A stretch of 64,000 nucleotides of DNA from Eopsaltria australis. Lineage: Eukaryota > Chordata > Aves > Passeriformes > Petroicidae. The notes under the pieces were generated by a model. The model worked only from the letters and a program-made list of their open reading frames with translations. It was not told where the DNA came from and made no database searches. The stretch is taken from contig JAVTVJ010001353.1 in assembly GCA_034509425.1 (NCBI GenBank), positions 1 to 64,000 of the forward strand. The letters run 5' to 3'. Positions 40,701 through 54,535 of this stretch are shown piece after piece. The number at the start of each line of letters is the position of its first letter. The first letter of the stretch is position 1. A program made the position numbers and the translations under genes.

Positions 40701-43446
40701 AATTAGTCAGTCATAAAACAGTTCTTACTCACTATAAACTCTTTGAAGTTCAATTCACTAGGACTAATTTCATTCAGCCCATTGTTTGTTCAGGTTTTGA
40801 CCAGATAAAAATGTTGATTATTATTTTTCTTTCCAAGATGCATATTTATTTCTAACACATGTTCATATTAATTTGGGTATCAGAAAGATCTGTTTGACTA
40901 ATTCTTGATCATCCTTTTACAAAAATTCCTCGTCTGTTAGCAGGCACTAAATTCCATTAAAATATGTACATTTTCTGGTACAATTATTTTGCAAGAAAAG
41001 AAATAATATGAGCTATCCTGCCAGTGGTGTATAAAATGTTGCTGAAGTTTTGGTGTGCGAAGAAAAATTAAGTGTATAAAGAAGTTGTGGCCAAGAAAGG
41101 AGTGGAAATAATGTAGAAATAACATATCAGCTAGGTGACTGATAACTTGACCAGTGCCACATGGAGCACGGGTGGAGGCAGTAGTACCATACCAATAACA
41201 CTAACTATGGAGATTCAAATACTCTGCAGTTTTTTCCTGTACTAGATTTTTTCCACGATAGACAATGTCCCTGTTTTTTTTTTAAATATTAAATCTCACA
41301 AAAGGTCTTACTTATGCTTCATTCACATGCTTAGTTACCAATGGTTTTGAAAAGTGGACAGACTCTAGAATAATTGCTAAGAATTAATGAGGAAATTCAC
41401 TACTCTTTCTCCAGGGTGTAACTTAGGGTTGTTGAACCTTTGCAATTCAGCAAGATCACTTTAGCAGAGCATTTGGTAGAGATTTAAGTTCACTCTATCA
41501 GAAGAGTGACAGTATTGACACCTGCTCAGCCAGAAATCTGCCTTACAATCTGCTTCCCTTCTCCAGTAGCATCTCTGTGGTTAGGATTTCCATTAACTTG
41601 TTGAAATTAGGATAAACAATTTCCTTGAGGACAGATGGTATATAAGCGTGTTGAGAAAAGAACAAGAATGACAACAAGGGCTCCCATATTTCTTTGCCCA
41701 AGGCTTCATTTTAGCACCTTCGCAGAGCTCCATTTTTCTTTCCCACTCTTCCCACTTTGTTTTCCCCATTTACCCACCACTGAAGCAGACAGTGGGTTTT
41801 GTGAAACATATGCTAGGAATATTCCACATGCCCTTTTTTCTGGAATACCTCTTTGTTTCCAGGACTCACATCTGTCCCAAGCTGAGTCATCATCCTTAGG
41901 CTGCAGTTGCTGTGAAGGCACCTTGTAAATTATACCGATAAAACTTTGCAATGGGATTCTCACAGCCCTCCCGAAAATGTGGCCTCACTTTGGCTGAGAT
42001 GGTAAGAAATACACAAATTTCTGAGCTGTTGGCTACATTTTTCTGAGGTCTACAAACTGCAGCTTAGGAAAGGATGTGCAAGATGGCCTTTGTGCCCTTC
42101 TGATCTCAATCCACCTGGCTCCAGGATGTTTTCTCATGTGACCAAAAGGTTGTTACCAGTTAAGCCAGCTGGCAATGACCTCAAAGAGTTGATATATTTT
42201 TCACTTTGTATTAGATCTGCAGAAATCTGTTGCCAAATTGGCCTCTATCCAAAGCCGTGGAAATTCTTTGAAACGTGCTTGAAAACCAAGTTTACCATCT
42301 AGAAAAGATAAGGTCATGATAGGAGAGGCTCACATCTACAGAGATTTCTGACAGGAGTTAGGCTTCTGTAACATGTCCATCAGATAGTAAAGGGGACATA
42401 TTGTAGTAGCTCGTGTGGTTTTCTGTTAAGGGCATAGAGGCAGTGAACTCTGTTTGTACCAAAGGCTTTTTGGATAGTTCTTTAACTCCTTATAACACAT
42501 ACAGGATTTCAAAAGAAGATGGCTCCTCTTTGAGCCACTGTTTCAGTTGGTTCTGGAGTCTCACATAGAGATGTTTCTATACTCTTCATGACTGCCAGGC
42601 ACGCTGCTGAGAGCAGTGCTATTCTGCCCAGAATGACGTATAAAACTAGGGGGGACTGTGGACCAAAGACACAAGATATGTTTTAAAAGAATGTGGTTTA
42701 TCTATCAATTGCATGCACATAAGAAAACACATTATTATATCCTCAGTACTACTGGTACTGATAGTCTTAATCAGTCTTTATATACAGGGAATAATTTTCT
42801 CCCATCAACTTCTAATGTAAATATAGAATAGAAAAATTATTGCCAGGTTGCAGTCTCACAGTTGCACAGTTTATTGCACAGAGGCCACACATATATACAG
42901 AGACTGGAAGCACTTTCCTGTCTGTAGATCAGAGCAAATACCTCCACTGTGTTCTGATTGCAAGCCAGTGGACTGTCAGTGGTCCCAGCCCACTCTCCAT
43001 ACTCTGGTGTGTTGGCAGAAGCAGTTGTTCAGTATGTTCCAACATGCATTTTTTCGTTGCCTACACTTCATTCAGTAGAAAGGCTTATGTGTCCTGTTTG
43101 TGTGTCTGTTTCCTCCAGCTATATATTTTGGTTTAATAGGAGATATTATGTCTCTATGCAATTATTCTATATATGTTATGACATATATGTCACATATGTC
43201 ATGACAGATTTGGTGTAAAAATATGTGACTTTTGTGTGAAATACAGTAAAGCCTTTGTTTTTCACCATGGCCCTTTTTTGAACTCTGGAATAGAAAGTTT
43301 CACTTTATTTAGGTATTATTAGTTCAGAAAATGTGGAGATGAACATCCAGATGGTATAAAGGCACATTAAACATTAAGTCTTTAACAATGAAACTTAATG
43401 GCCTGACAGCTTTTGTTTAACCTTTTTTCTTCTTTCTGTCTTTTAC
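34798..43446. other. AT-rich noncoding stretch, no gene recognised
   Basis: About 8.6 kb with no recognised repeat family or gene. Segments around 35810-36120 and 41640-41950 are less AT-rich than the rest; the latter has open frames on both strands (97 codons +, 85 codons -) with no recognisable product. A cluster of nested ATATGTCAT-type palindromes sits at about 43172-43206. Confidence 0.55.
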
Positions 43447-46400
43447 CCCAGGTGCTTTTTGAGTATGGCTCCAGCTTTCTCATGGGACCCATCACATACT
43501 CAGATTTTATTTTCATGCCACTTGTCTTCGGCTGTGGGATGCCCTTAGCAGGAGGAATCTGGTAGGAAGCAGCAACTGAGCACATTTCTGCTGCATGGCC
43601 TGCTCCAATGTTGGGCTGTTGATTCCCACTTTTTTGGCAGGATTGGTGTAAACAATCTCACTTCAGCAGGGATAATCCAGGCATTTGAGCCCCATGGAAA
43701 CAAGTTCGTAAAAAGGTGGTGCTGTTCTTTGACAAGACTGTAAATCTAATTGATAAAGATAAAAGAATTTTGGAGATGTTCTTAGGCTTCTACAAGGTAC
43801 TTGAATTATAAGACAATAATCAATGGGTTAAAGGTAAAAATGAGGATTAAACAAAATAAGTCTGGGACACATGAAAGTGAAATAGGGGCTGAAATAGTGT
43901 CAGGCTACAAACCATAACACCTTACTGGGAAATATCAACCAGTTAGAGACTTCCTTCATTTGGTTTTCTGAGGGTAATTCTCACCTCAGTCTTCCTCAAT
44001 ACTTTAATTATTAACATAGAAGAAAATCTGAAACCAAAAGAAAAACTGCAGGTGGTACTAACAATTACAGTGGTGAGATGTGATCAAAGATAAAAAATAT
44101 GAATCTTTCTTCTCACAGTTTTGTCTTAGGTCAGATAAGAGCTGGAAAGAGCTGGACCATCACTCATAGGAAGGGAAAAAGAATACTGTTTTGTTTCTTA
44201 ATGTCTGTCCACTGGAAATACTTAAAATTCAAAAAGCTAATGTGACATACTTTTAAGTGAATGAATAGTATCTTTAAAAGATTCTACTGAAGAAAATATT
44301 AAAATACTTCTTGGAGATATCTTTATCATTAGACATTTTAAAATACATTTTAGAAAAAGAAAAAGACAAATTTTAGCACTACATGTGGTTTCTACAAAAA
44401 AAATATAAAATCCTATACTACCTTTTTTTTTAAAAATTTTTACAATGGAATTAAACACATACATGGAATATTTTTGCATTTTCAAGATAGCTTAGTGGCA
44501 TAAAATCTAAATTTTCCTAAATTTTAAATTGCGGGAGTTATATGTCTTTTCACAATTTAAAAAGAGCATAAAATCTGTTTTCAGTGAAAAAAATATTCTC
44601 TTGAACTGCCTGCACAGGATTTATCTTTTGAAAGCCACATATTTTGATTAATTGTACTAAACGTCATTACGGAGTTCTCCTTTTCTTCCTGCATGCCACA
44701 GGTGAGCTCTAGGAAACATCTCGAGATCTTGAGTTAAGAATAAATAAAATATTTTATAACATGATCAAAGATGATCTGGTTAGAGCACTGAACTAGTAAA
44801 AAGTAACAATGATGGTATCTCTTATGATGTGAAAAGAGAAAGATAAGTTATTTTAGAAAAAGAGCTGAAGAGAAAATAATTTGAGCACTTCTACCTGCTA
44901 AAAATACTTAATGGATATATTATCTTGCATATTGAATTTGTATATATGGTAGTAATTGTTATTAATAATTTGTCTGCAGTTACCCTTGAAGAGATAAAAT
45001 GACAGTGCAGTTATGTATAATGCCAGGGGGTTTCAGTTTATTAGATAACTGAATAGAAAAAAGCAGGCTTGAAATAGCTTCAAGTTCTTTTGCAATATTC
45101 TATTTTAAATGCAGTAATTTGCAGTTACTGTCTTTTTTCCCCACAGTAAAAATACAGCAGCTGTCAATAAAATAGAAAATGTGAGGGAAGTAAAAAAAAA
45201 CCTAAAATAAATAGGGCAAAGAATTCCACAGCACAGAAAATAAAGAAGCTGTAAACGAGTAGAGCTAAACTTGTATAAAATATTTGTAAAACGAATCCAG
45301 CATTTTACAAGAGCTGATATTCCAATGCATAGGGCTCAGTGGTGGGTGCACTGTATGGTTCTTAATAAGCATTTAGCACCACCTATGCCAGATGAATCCT
45401 TTCCTGTTTAATACAAAGTTAGGGCAAAGCAATTTGCTTCGTGGAATGAAAAGGAATCTGAAGAGTCCAGACAGTGAAATCCAATTTCATCTCCAGACAA
45501 GCCCAGTGCTATATGCCTTCCATTTTAATGACTGACAGATTCTATTTCTCCTTTCCCAGCATCACAGAAGACACTGGCTTTCCCCTAGTGAAGAATCAGT
45601 TAAAAGCTCAATGTTATATTTTGGGAGGGTTATTTTTGTTGAACAAATCTTGCTATGCATGTACACACATTTATTAATACCTTGCTTCCTTCTTCCATTA
45701 ATTCAGCTAAAATACAACTGCCAGTGTAATGAACGGTAGGATTTTATGAATTCTGTCTGTTGCTCCATCCGCCTTTTCTGATTCTATTCCGTCGACCCAT
45801 CAAGTGTGAGCTGATTGCAGATTTCTAAAACGTAGAACACCTCTTACTTGAAGACTAAAGCTGTATCTAAGCCTCTGAAACACTTATGAACTTCTGTATC
45901 AATCTATAACACTTTTTAAGAAGTATATTTCTTATTTTTCTTTCTCCTGCTACAGAATGTCAAGTTCAAGGTTTTCTAGACTGATTAAGTCTATCCTCAG
46001 AGGAATGACTAGTTTTGCATGCCAGTTCCAATAAGGAATCAAATTTGGCCTGATCTTGACAATAAATTTTAAAGGAAAATTTACAGCTTTAGGAGGCCAA
46101 ACTTCAATTTGTTTACACACAGTGAAGTCTCTTGATCCTATAAGTACATTGAAATGCAACTATTTAATTGCTAAATATTTGAGAAGCTTTTTATTCTTTT
46201 TAAATGTGTCATTCAACTGTTCTACTTTGTTACACACTTCATTGTTTGCATATAAATCTGTTTATGCATTCAGACCAGAAGCAATATAACTCAAAATTTT
46301 CATTGCATGGGAAATTAAAAAGGTACTAAAAAAGTCAAAAGAACTGACCTCTTAAAAAAAAAGTGAATTATGGAAGGCCAACATTTCATTAAACAGTAAT

Positions 46401-49017
46401 TCAACTGGTTTGCATAGAAATATTCCTAATGAAGCCACCTTAAAATCAAAATTCTTAGGCTTTTTTCTATGATTTTTAAGAGAGAACCTCTAAACTTCTG
46501 GTTAGGATTGAAATGTCTGAACACTACTGCAAGGAACTCTTGGATCCCCACAAGGATTTTCAGATGTCCAGGTTCAGTAGTACCAAGTACCATTTGACAT
46601 TTGGGATGGAAACCTGGGATTTGGGGACAGTAAGCCTGGAGCTTGTGGCCTCTGAGCCCAAGTCTCTGCATGGTTTTGATTCTGGCAGCCCAGAGAATTA
46701 ATAGGTGATGTATCCAGACAGCAGGTAATTGAAAAATAGTGGATGTCTTGGAACAATATTCCACTGAACACTATTCCTTCAGAAACTAAAATGAAACTCA
46801 ATTTTTATTTGTAAAATAGAAAGTGAATGATGCGACTTTAAACAAATGAGTATTTGTTACATTTGTGGAAAAAGCTGAAATTCTTTTGGTCTATGTAGTA
46901 TCATTTTTTCCTCTGGAAACTGTCATGAATATTACATCACTTATTTCATGGCTGTAGAAATCATCTTAACTTGCATATACAACAGTTGGGGTTTTCCTGA
47001 TTAAAATGACTGAAAACTCATATGACAGTTAAACTGAACAATTGGTGTAGTTCAGTTCTCAATCTTTTCCTAACCTAGCAAAGATCACTACACTAGTCAC
47101 AGTTTATTAATCTACTGGAAAAAAGTAAATTGGGAATGTCACAACAGACTTTTCCATCTGGTAATATATTTTCTTTGTGTTATACTTGTTTTACTAGAGT
47201 AGGAAAACTACATGGCATATAAACCTGTGACACATCTAGCTAAGTAACAGCATGGACAAGAATTTAATCTCGACTTGTTCCACTTGCTCATATGTATTTT
47301 CTTTAATTTCCTAGTATTAGAGTACAGCTAAACACAAACTGGGTGGGGTATTGGGGAGGGTTTTTCTTGCTTGCTTGCCTGTTTGCTTGATTTTGGGGGT
47401 GGGGTTTGTTGAAGTTTTTTTTTCCCTATTTTTCTTCAGTTTTCAGTAGCAAAACAAACCACAAAAACCCAGCAAAATTCAATGTTTATCAATTATTTGC
47501 TCATTGAATAACATTTCTTTTTTTCTAACTTCTAAGTTCTTCACTTTGAAGTAGATCAATATGAAGGAATGTGATATAATAAACAGTTCCTTAAGTATCC
47601 CTAGCATATGCAGAAAGTAATTTGATGTCATGTAGTATGCAATACACTTATCAACTATTTAATTGCTCTTCAAATAAGGTCAACATATTTCCAATGGAAT
47701 CAGTTAGTATAACATTAGCATTCTAAATGATATTCATTAACTACTATACACATGTGAAATAAACTCATCCAAGACAGTATTCTAAGAGATGTCAGGACAT
47801 TTGGGTTTGAAATATGCTGACACTCAGAAATACAAGAAATGTTTATATTTTAAATTAATCTTGTGATTGTAGTCTGTTTCACTCCTTGTTTCTCCTTCTG
47901 GTTTTCTGTTTCTCTTCCTAAGTCATAATTTCCAATTTTTTTTCCTCTATAACTCTAAGAAATGCACTTTGCAGGTAATTGGTAGACTTCATTTGATTGT
48001 TCACTCTGTGAATTTTCCCATGCATGTTGGCTTCACAGTATATTATATTTCAGCATTTTATTTTTTACCCTGGGAGCTGATTTCTAGAACTGATTACTTG
48101 GCAAAACTGCAATCTGCTGAATGTTTTTGAAGTCTTAAGAAAAGCTTTTTTTAGCAATATCATCTCTTTTGGTATATTCTTCAACAAATCTTGAACTGTT
48201 TATATTATTTATTGTTTTTATTTATCTTTGTGGCCATCATCTGGAGATACACTTAATCATATCAGCTTTGTTTTATTGCCAGACTCTGGTTTCAGGGAAA
48301 TAAATCAGGGTTTTGTTGTTTTAGTGTACTGAGACAGAAAATTGAGTTTCAGTTAAAAAATCTTGGCAAAAGGAGAGGTATGACAACAAACTCCCAAGTT
48401 AGTGCAAGCTTTCCTAACATGGGGTCCTTGGTTCTGAATTCAAAACTTATCAACAACTGGAGCAGTTTCAGGACTACTCAGGCTTATTATCACTTAGGGT
48501 GACAGCAACTCTTAGCACAATTTTTGTCAGCAATTCTAAGCATGACAGTGAACAACAAAATGTGGTTTTATATAAATCAAAATGTGGGCTGACTGCACAC
48601 ATCAATTTTGGTCCATGCAGCTGGTGCTGATATTGTCCTCACTTTTTAAATGTTAACATTGAACACAGTGACGACCAGTATCTATATGGAGTTGAGGATT
48701 ACCGTTATAACTAACAGATTGCTTGAACTGCCAGCAATTATTAGAGTCTATATAGTATTATTATAATACTGTTAAAATTGCTATATAGAACATCTGTGAT
48801 ATTTAATTCCTAAATTGTGTAAATAGGTGACTTGGTGGCTCCTTGAAACTCATGAAATTATGAACTTGCAACAGCTGAGAATGTTATCTATCACATTTGC
48901 ATAATATCATTTCTGTACTTAACAACCTACTGACATCCTTGTGAGACCTCTTAGAATTTATGCACTTCAGAAAGTGGTATTTTCTAATTGTAGTGTTAAA
49001 TTTGATGTATAGTAAGG

Positions 49018-49092
49018 GAAAAAAGAAATCGACAAATCAACAAATCAATGCAAACCAAAATACTAAGCAAAAAAACCCCCAAAAAAACAAAG
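49018..49092. repeat. A/C-rich low-complexity block
   Basis: About 75 bases dominated by A with CAAAT units and C runs. Confidence 0.8.
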
Positions 49093-50845
49093 ATAGAAGT
49101 TAAAACCAAAATGAAAAAACTCTCCTACCATGACTTCATGCAAAAAATGTTTCTGAAATATGTTAGAAGTATTTTAAACTCTGAAAAAAATGTGTTCCTG
49201 CAAACTTGCTCACGATTTCTTTTTTGAATGAGTGGTGAAGAGCTCTTTCATTTTAAGATATTGTGATTAAGATACAAGACACTTATGTTTTACTAGAAAT
49301 GTAACAACAGCAATTTGAAGGTGAACATGTTTTTAAGTTGCTACTTTTGCCAATTCTGAATACAGCAGTTCTTCAAAACATGATCATTCCTCCGAAGCAT
49401 TCATCACACTGTTCCCAAAATGAGCTCCAAGTGACCATGGCCATACTAAAATAATGCTTTAAAGAAGCTGCCTACTTTGCAGTTTATAAGGAATAATCTT
49501 CATGTAATCATCACCCTGAAAGATGGTTTGAAAGGTGATGAATGTTTTATTTTAAGATCGTTGCTTCTTCAGTGTGATTTCATATAGAAATGAAAAAAAA
49601 CAGGAAACCACTACAACATTTTATACATTTATACCTTATCTAAATGTAAAATTAGAACCTTTGAGTTTGCCAAGGCCTTCTTCTCAGGTCTAAGCAGCTG
49701 AGCACAGTTCCTATTTTACACAGAAGAAATATTTTATAGAAAAAAGCGAGGGGGGTAAATTTGTGACAGTTCCAGAAACAGTTGAACACACCTGAGCTGG
49801 CAGACTAAGCCTTGCAGTCTGTGAAAAGATTGTGCACCCTAAGCATTTGTGATTAGGTCTGTTGTTTTCAAAGGATAATCTACCTGAGCTTCCTACAACC
49901 AGTTAAAATTTGAGGATATGTGTTTTAGTTTCAAGATCTGTTCTTGATCCAGCTACAACAGTTGGAGTGTTTCATTTGAGAGAAAGCAAACCAATTATGA
50001 AAAAATAAAATTAGTTCAGTAATTTCACTGTCCACTACATACTGCTATAGAAATAAAATTCTAGTAGCCTTTCAAGACTCCAGAGAGCTGAAGGTGACAA
50101 GAAACACAATTTCTTGTGTTTCTTAAATGTCACGCTTCCCTCTTAGCTCTTTTTTCTTTTGGCCACCTAAATCTCATGAACTGGTCTCCAGGTATCTGAA
50201 TTTTACTAGGAGCAGAAATTAAAATCTGTTTAGCTTGTAACACATGTAACACTGTTTTTAATAACACATCTATAAAACAACAGACCTATAAAACAAGCAA
50301 GCAAACAAATTCAGAACAAACAAAAAGATAAATGAATACTTTATTAGACTATTGACTTGGCACAAGTGATGCATGTCCTACTAAATCTTTTTCTCATAAA
50401 AGCCTTGAATAATTTCTTTTTCATCTTTAGAGAGAATCTAAAATGTGGATCCTTAATTATACAGGCCTTATCACTATATCTATTGTTGGCTCTAAGTACT
50501 AAGTGGTTCTGCTCAAATCTCTACAATTGTAACTGCCATGCTTATGCTCCTGAAAGAAAACATTCAACAAAATTCAATAATTTGTTTCCTGTTTTCATTA
50601 TTTTTTGGAGTGAGTCAACTTAATGTAAAATATTTCTATTGATGTGGTTTCCAACTGTTAGTTCCAGCAGTTAGATTTTTACTGAGTAAATAAAGTGCAG
50701 GAAGCAACTCTGATTATCTTGGATACTGTGAATTTCATGCTGTAGCTGTAGCTTTATTAATTCCAGTCCCATACACCTGAAGCTTGAGACTGCTTGTATA
50801 GCCAAATGTCGATGTATGTGATTAATTACTCCCCTCAGGAAAAGT

Positions 50846-50914
50846 TTTCTTTTTTGTTGGGTTTTTTTTGTTTGTTTTTTTTTTTTTTTTTAGTTATTTC
50901 TTTCCTTTTTTTTT
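50846..50914. repeat. T-rich low-complexity block
   Basis: Long T runs broken by single G, A or C residues, including an 18-base T run at 50874-50891. Confidence 0.85.
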
Positions 50915-53898
50915 AAGAAGATGGTTTTTACTGTGGATGAGATGGCTGTTCTACTGATACTGCCTTGGCCTTTGAAATGTAACTGATTGCAAACGGGAAG
51001 ATCAAGCACAATTTTTGTTGAAATAAAGACACCCCACGTATTATTGATCAACAAAGCTAACAATCTCTGTGGCTCAAAGCACTTTTGATATATGTATATA
51101 TATTTTTTTTCTCTTGAATACAAATTAATAACTCTAGGGTGTCCAGAGCAACAGAGGTGATTTCCTTCTCGTTATTAACCTGTGCTTACTATTCACTGAT
51201 ACTTTTCCACTGGTATGTCACACATACATCTGACTCCATGTATAGCTATAAATCATATTATTTTGAAACATTTAGTTCTAGAAGTGTATTCCAGGCAGGG
51301 AAAAAATAGAAGGTACAGTTATTTTAGTCAGAGAACAAAGTTTTAAAACAAACAAATAAGACCAGACTAAATTAATTTTAAGCCTTAAAATAAAGGGGTC
51401 TCTTTTTATAATTTTACATTTTTGAGGTTTAAGTAAATGAGAACTCTTTGCAAAACCTGGATTATAACGATAGTTAGGATTTTTTTTAAACAGTTTCTTT
51501 TTTGTAAAGTGCTGATTTGGCAAACCCAAGCTTTTTATGGGCACCTGCCAGTTTTGATGGATCTTCACTGTCCTCATTCATCTCCCCGTTTTGTGGTTCA
51601 CAGGTTTTGAGTCCAGACAGATGTTACAGAACTTCCTCTACAGGAATGCCTAAAAATTTTCCATAAGTGGAACAGTTACACATTGATTAAAAAGAGAAAG
51701 ACAATTTTTTTGCTATTTTTAAAAGCAAAAAAAAAAACCCAAGTTGCCTTCTACATGAAATTTTGAGATGCCTGAATGCCTCATGGTTTTGTAATTCCAG
51801 TTTCCTACCATCATTAATTATGTGTTCACAAGAGAAGTTTGGGTTACACACAGATGGGGCTGGACAGTCTGTGGCAGGCAGCTAGTTTGGTTTTGCAAAT
51901 TCATGAAAATAAGGTCACAAATAATGATAACTCTCCTTAACAAACAATGATTAAATTAAAGACTACAGAAAATCAACTACTTCTCAACAGATTGAATATC
52001 TATCTATAGGGTGAACGCTGAGTCTGGATAATTTGCAAGTAGCAAAAAAACACCCCAGAATCCAATCAATAGTTCAAAGTAAAATGTTTCATTTAATAGA
52101 TGATATGGCATACATTACTGCTTTTTTTACTTAAAGAGTGTATTGTAAAAAAAATAAAACATGAGATAAATATTCTCCAACAGTAGGGGATGTTTAATAT
52201 CCACTGTCTATCTGTTGCATAAAATCAAAACTTATTTGATAAATATTTACATTTACAACAAAACCAGCAAATACAGTAATATTTTTAGTTTTTTCCTCAA
52301 GTTGCATATGCTCAAACAACTTTTGGAACTGCTGCAATTGAACATCTGCGCAGAACACAGAACTGGATGACTCAGAAGATAATCTACAGTGAAAGCTGCC
52401 TTAAGACATCACAAAGTCCTTTATACAAAGAAAGCTACATGGAGAAAAAAACAACTCTAGAATGACTTATAAGATCACTAGACTGTACAGAAAAAAAGAG
52501 TGCTGGAGGAAGAGGAAAATGTGGTTACATATACAGATCCAGAGAAATAAGAACAAGATCAACACCTTAATGTAGGTTTTTCCTTTAGTTTAGGAATAAG
52601 AGATTGAGTCCATTATTCACAGAAGGAAAACCATATTTAATCACTCAGAGCTTAAAGACAGTTTACTCATGAGAATTAATTAAGGGGGTGGCTAAAGTTT
52701 CCTGTGTACTGGTATCAGGTACACTGGTGCTGAACACATAAATGTGACTACATTTAGCTCTCACTGAATGGTGTTAGGACAGAGAAGCTATGAAGATCTG
52801 AAATACTCTCGTATTCCTCTGCAAGAACTAACATCTTAATGTAATAGAAAGCAATGGAATGTATCCATCTAAACAGATGCATAAAATCTACTGAAGAATT
52901 CCTAATCAGGGGACTTGTATGGAATAGGAGATGAAGTTTGCATTCTGTTATGAACAAGTAACTAATTGTGAGGTGGTAGACATTCAGAGTTGCTTGCTTT
53001 CCAAAAAGGGAAAGACACTCATATGATTATTAATATGGTCATAACAGAAAGATATGATTAAAAATAGTGTTTCAGAAGACTGCTCTTGGATTTCTCTTTT
53101 CCTCCTCAGAGACTCCAATATTCCCAGCTGTTCAGAGGGAAGAAGAAAATGGAGAGAAATTCAGATTAAATTTGGTGAAATTAAAACATGATCAAGGTAT
53201 ATTAAGCTGTGAAGAAATCCCTTATGTGGTAAAATCGGGAAGAAGTGACAGAAAAAGGTGTGTGCAATGTCTGTTGTTTCCCCATGGTAGATCTACAGAA
53301 CAGACAGCATATGCTAAGAAAGAGCTACATAAATGAGCTCAAGGTAACATGTTTTCTACGGAAATCTGAACTGGCATGAATATTTCTGTGCTTTATGACA
53401 GTATACTAAACTCTTTTATTGCTTAAAAGAGGACTGGTATGAACCCCAAATGACAGAGAGCACAGATGTTCCCAGAAGACTCAACTGTGGGTTAAAAACG
53501 CTTGTCCTTTAGAAGCATGTTAATTACTGAGTGGTTCACAAAAAAAAAAATGCAAAGTTAGAAATTATTGTCTCCATTTCTATGTTCTCTGACTATGCAG
53601 TTTACAGAGGCACTAAGCTGACTCAGTTAATTCTTGAGCAAAAAGTAGTTATGGCACATTATCCTACTTTAGGAAACTGGATTGAACACTAAGATAATCC
53701 TAGCTGTCTTGGCAATATAGAAAGCTCCCAAGAAAATCTACAAAGAAAGTTCTGTAAATAGATCATCCTGAAGACCACAGGGGTTAGAAAAATGATTTAG
53801 CATGGATGCTAAGCATCTCTGAGTTTTCTTTTCTATACTGTCACTTGCCAGTTTGAGCTTTTAACTTCTCTCATGTTGGCTGCCATTTTCCCTAAGCA

Positions 53899-53904
53899 AT
53901 ATAG
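53899..53904. repeat. Target site duplication, left copy (ATATAG)
   Basis: ATATAG directly precedes the TG terminus of the solo LTR and is repeated exactly at 54530-54535. Confidence 0.85.
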
Positions 53905-54529
53905 TGTGGTGGTGGGTCAAACATCCAGGGGGACGTTTCCCTTGGAGAAGCCCTGGGGGAAGGAGGCAAAAGACTAAGAACACCCCTGAGGCAGGGTTTC
54001 ATGGTGGTATGCCCCAGAACAGGGCTGGACTCTCGAGGGGCTGGACATCCCCAATGCTAATGGACAATCCACCTGTCTGTCACCTGCCAATCTTCCCCTG
54101 CTTCTAGAATGTTCTGTTGTATTCGGTTCTTCATTGTTCTGTTGTCAGTTATCCCCTCTCCTCCCCTTTGTTATCCCGGTTGGTCCTTTACCCTTTGCCC
54201 CTCCATAGTTCCTGCCCCGGGCTCGGAGCCGGTTGGTCTGAGGTGCAAGAATAAAAGACAGGTGCTCCGAGTTCTCAGGGTCTCTCGACCTCGGACGCCC
54301 TGAGTGCTGCTAGCCCTGTGTTACAGTGTCTCATTTACTCCCAGGCCAGGGATCTCTCCTTTAGCTACACAGCACGGATACATTGTTCACTGCCTAGGGA
54401 GCAGCAGCCTGAAAAAGCGAAGGAATTGCCCTCCCGGCGACAGTGAACTCAGCAGAGCTGAGGACACTACCTCGCATCTGCCACGGGACTGCACCCACGC
54501 CAGTCCATCGGGCAAGGGTGGACGCGACA
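53905..54529 (+). mobile_element. Solo LTR, class II (ERVK-like) type
   Basis: A 625-bp element starts TGTGGTGGTGGG and ends GGACGCGACA, bounded on both sides by a perfect 6-bp duplication ATATAG, the size made by alpha- and betaretroviral integrases. An AATAAA lies at 54250-54255. The block following it (AGGTGCTCCGAG...GGTCTCTCGACCTCGGACGCCCTGAGTGCT, given in pieces) parallels the equivalent block in the LTRs at 59629 and 62502 (AAAGTCTGGTGC...GATGCCCAGAGTGCT). The three are therefore related, with this one clearly diverged from the other two. No internal region remains, so it arose by LTR-LTR recombination. Open frames inside are not genes. Confidence 0.9.
54250..54255 (+). promoter_or_regulatory. 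Polyadenylation signal in solo LTR
   Basis: AATAAA at the position corresponding to the same signal in the two related proviral LTRs; it would mark the end of R in a retroviral transcript. Confidence 0.7.
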
Positions 54530-54535
54530 ATATAG
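54530..54535. repeat. Target site duplication, right copy (ATATAG)
   Basis: Exact copy of 53899-53904, directly after the CA terminus of the solo LTR. Confidence 0.85.

Larger units (their letters stand above)
43566..53898. other. AT-rich noncoding stretch, no gene recognised
   Basis: About 10.3 kb without a recognised gene or transposable element. It contains an A/C-rich run (49018-49092) and a T-rich run (50846-50914). Open frames at 46426-46801 on the - strand have no recognisable domain. Confidence 0.55.

Noticed and set aside
46426..46801. Overlapping minus-strand frames as an exon
   Set aside because: The translations have no recognisable motif and I saw no convincing splice borders.
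49690..49760. A second MIR-like relic
   Set aside because: A CTATTTTACACAGAAGAAA block looks faintly like MIR, but the diagnostic CCAAGGTCAC core does not follow.
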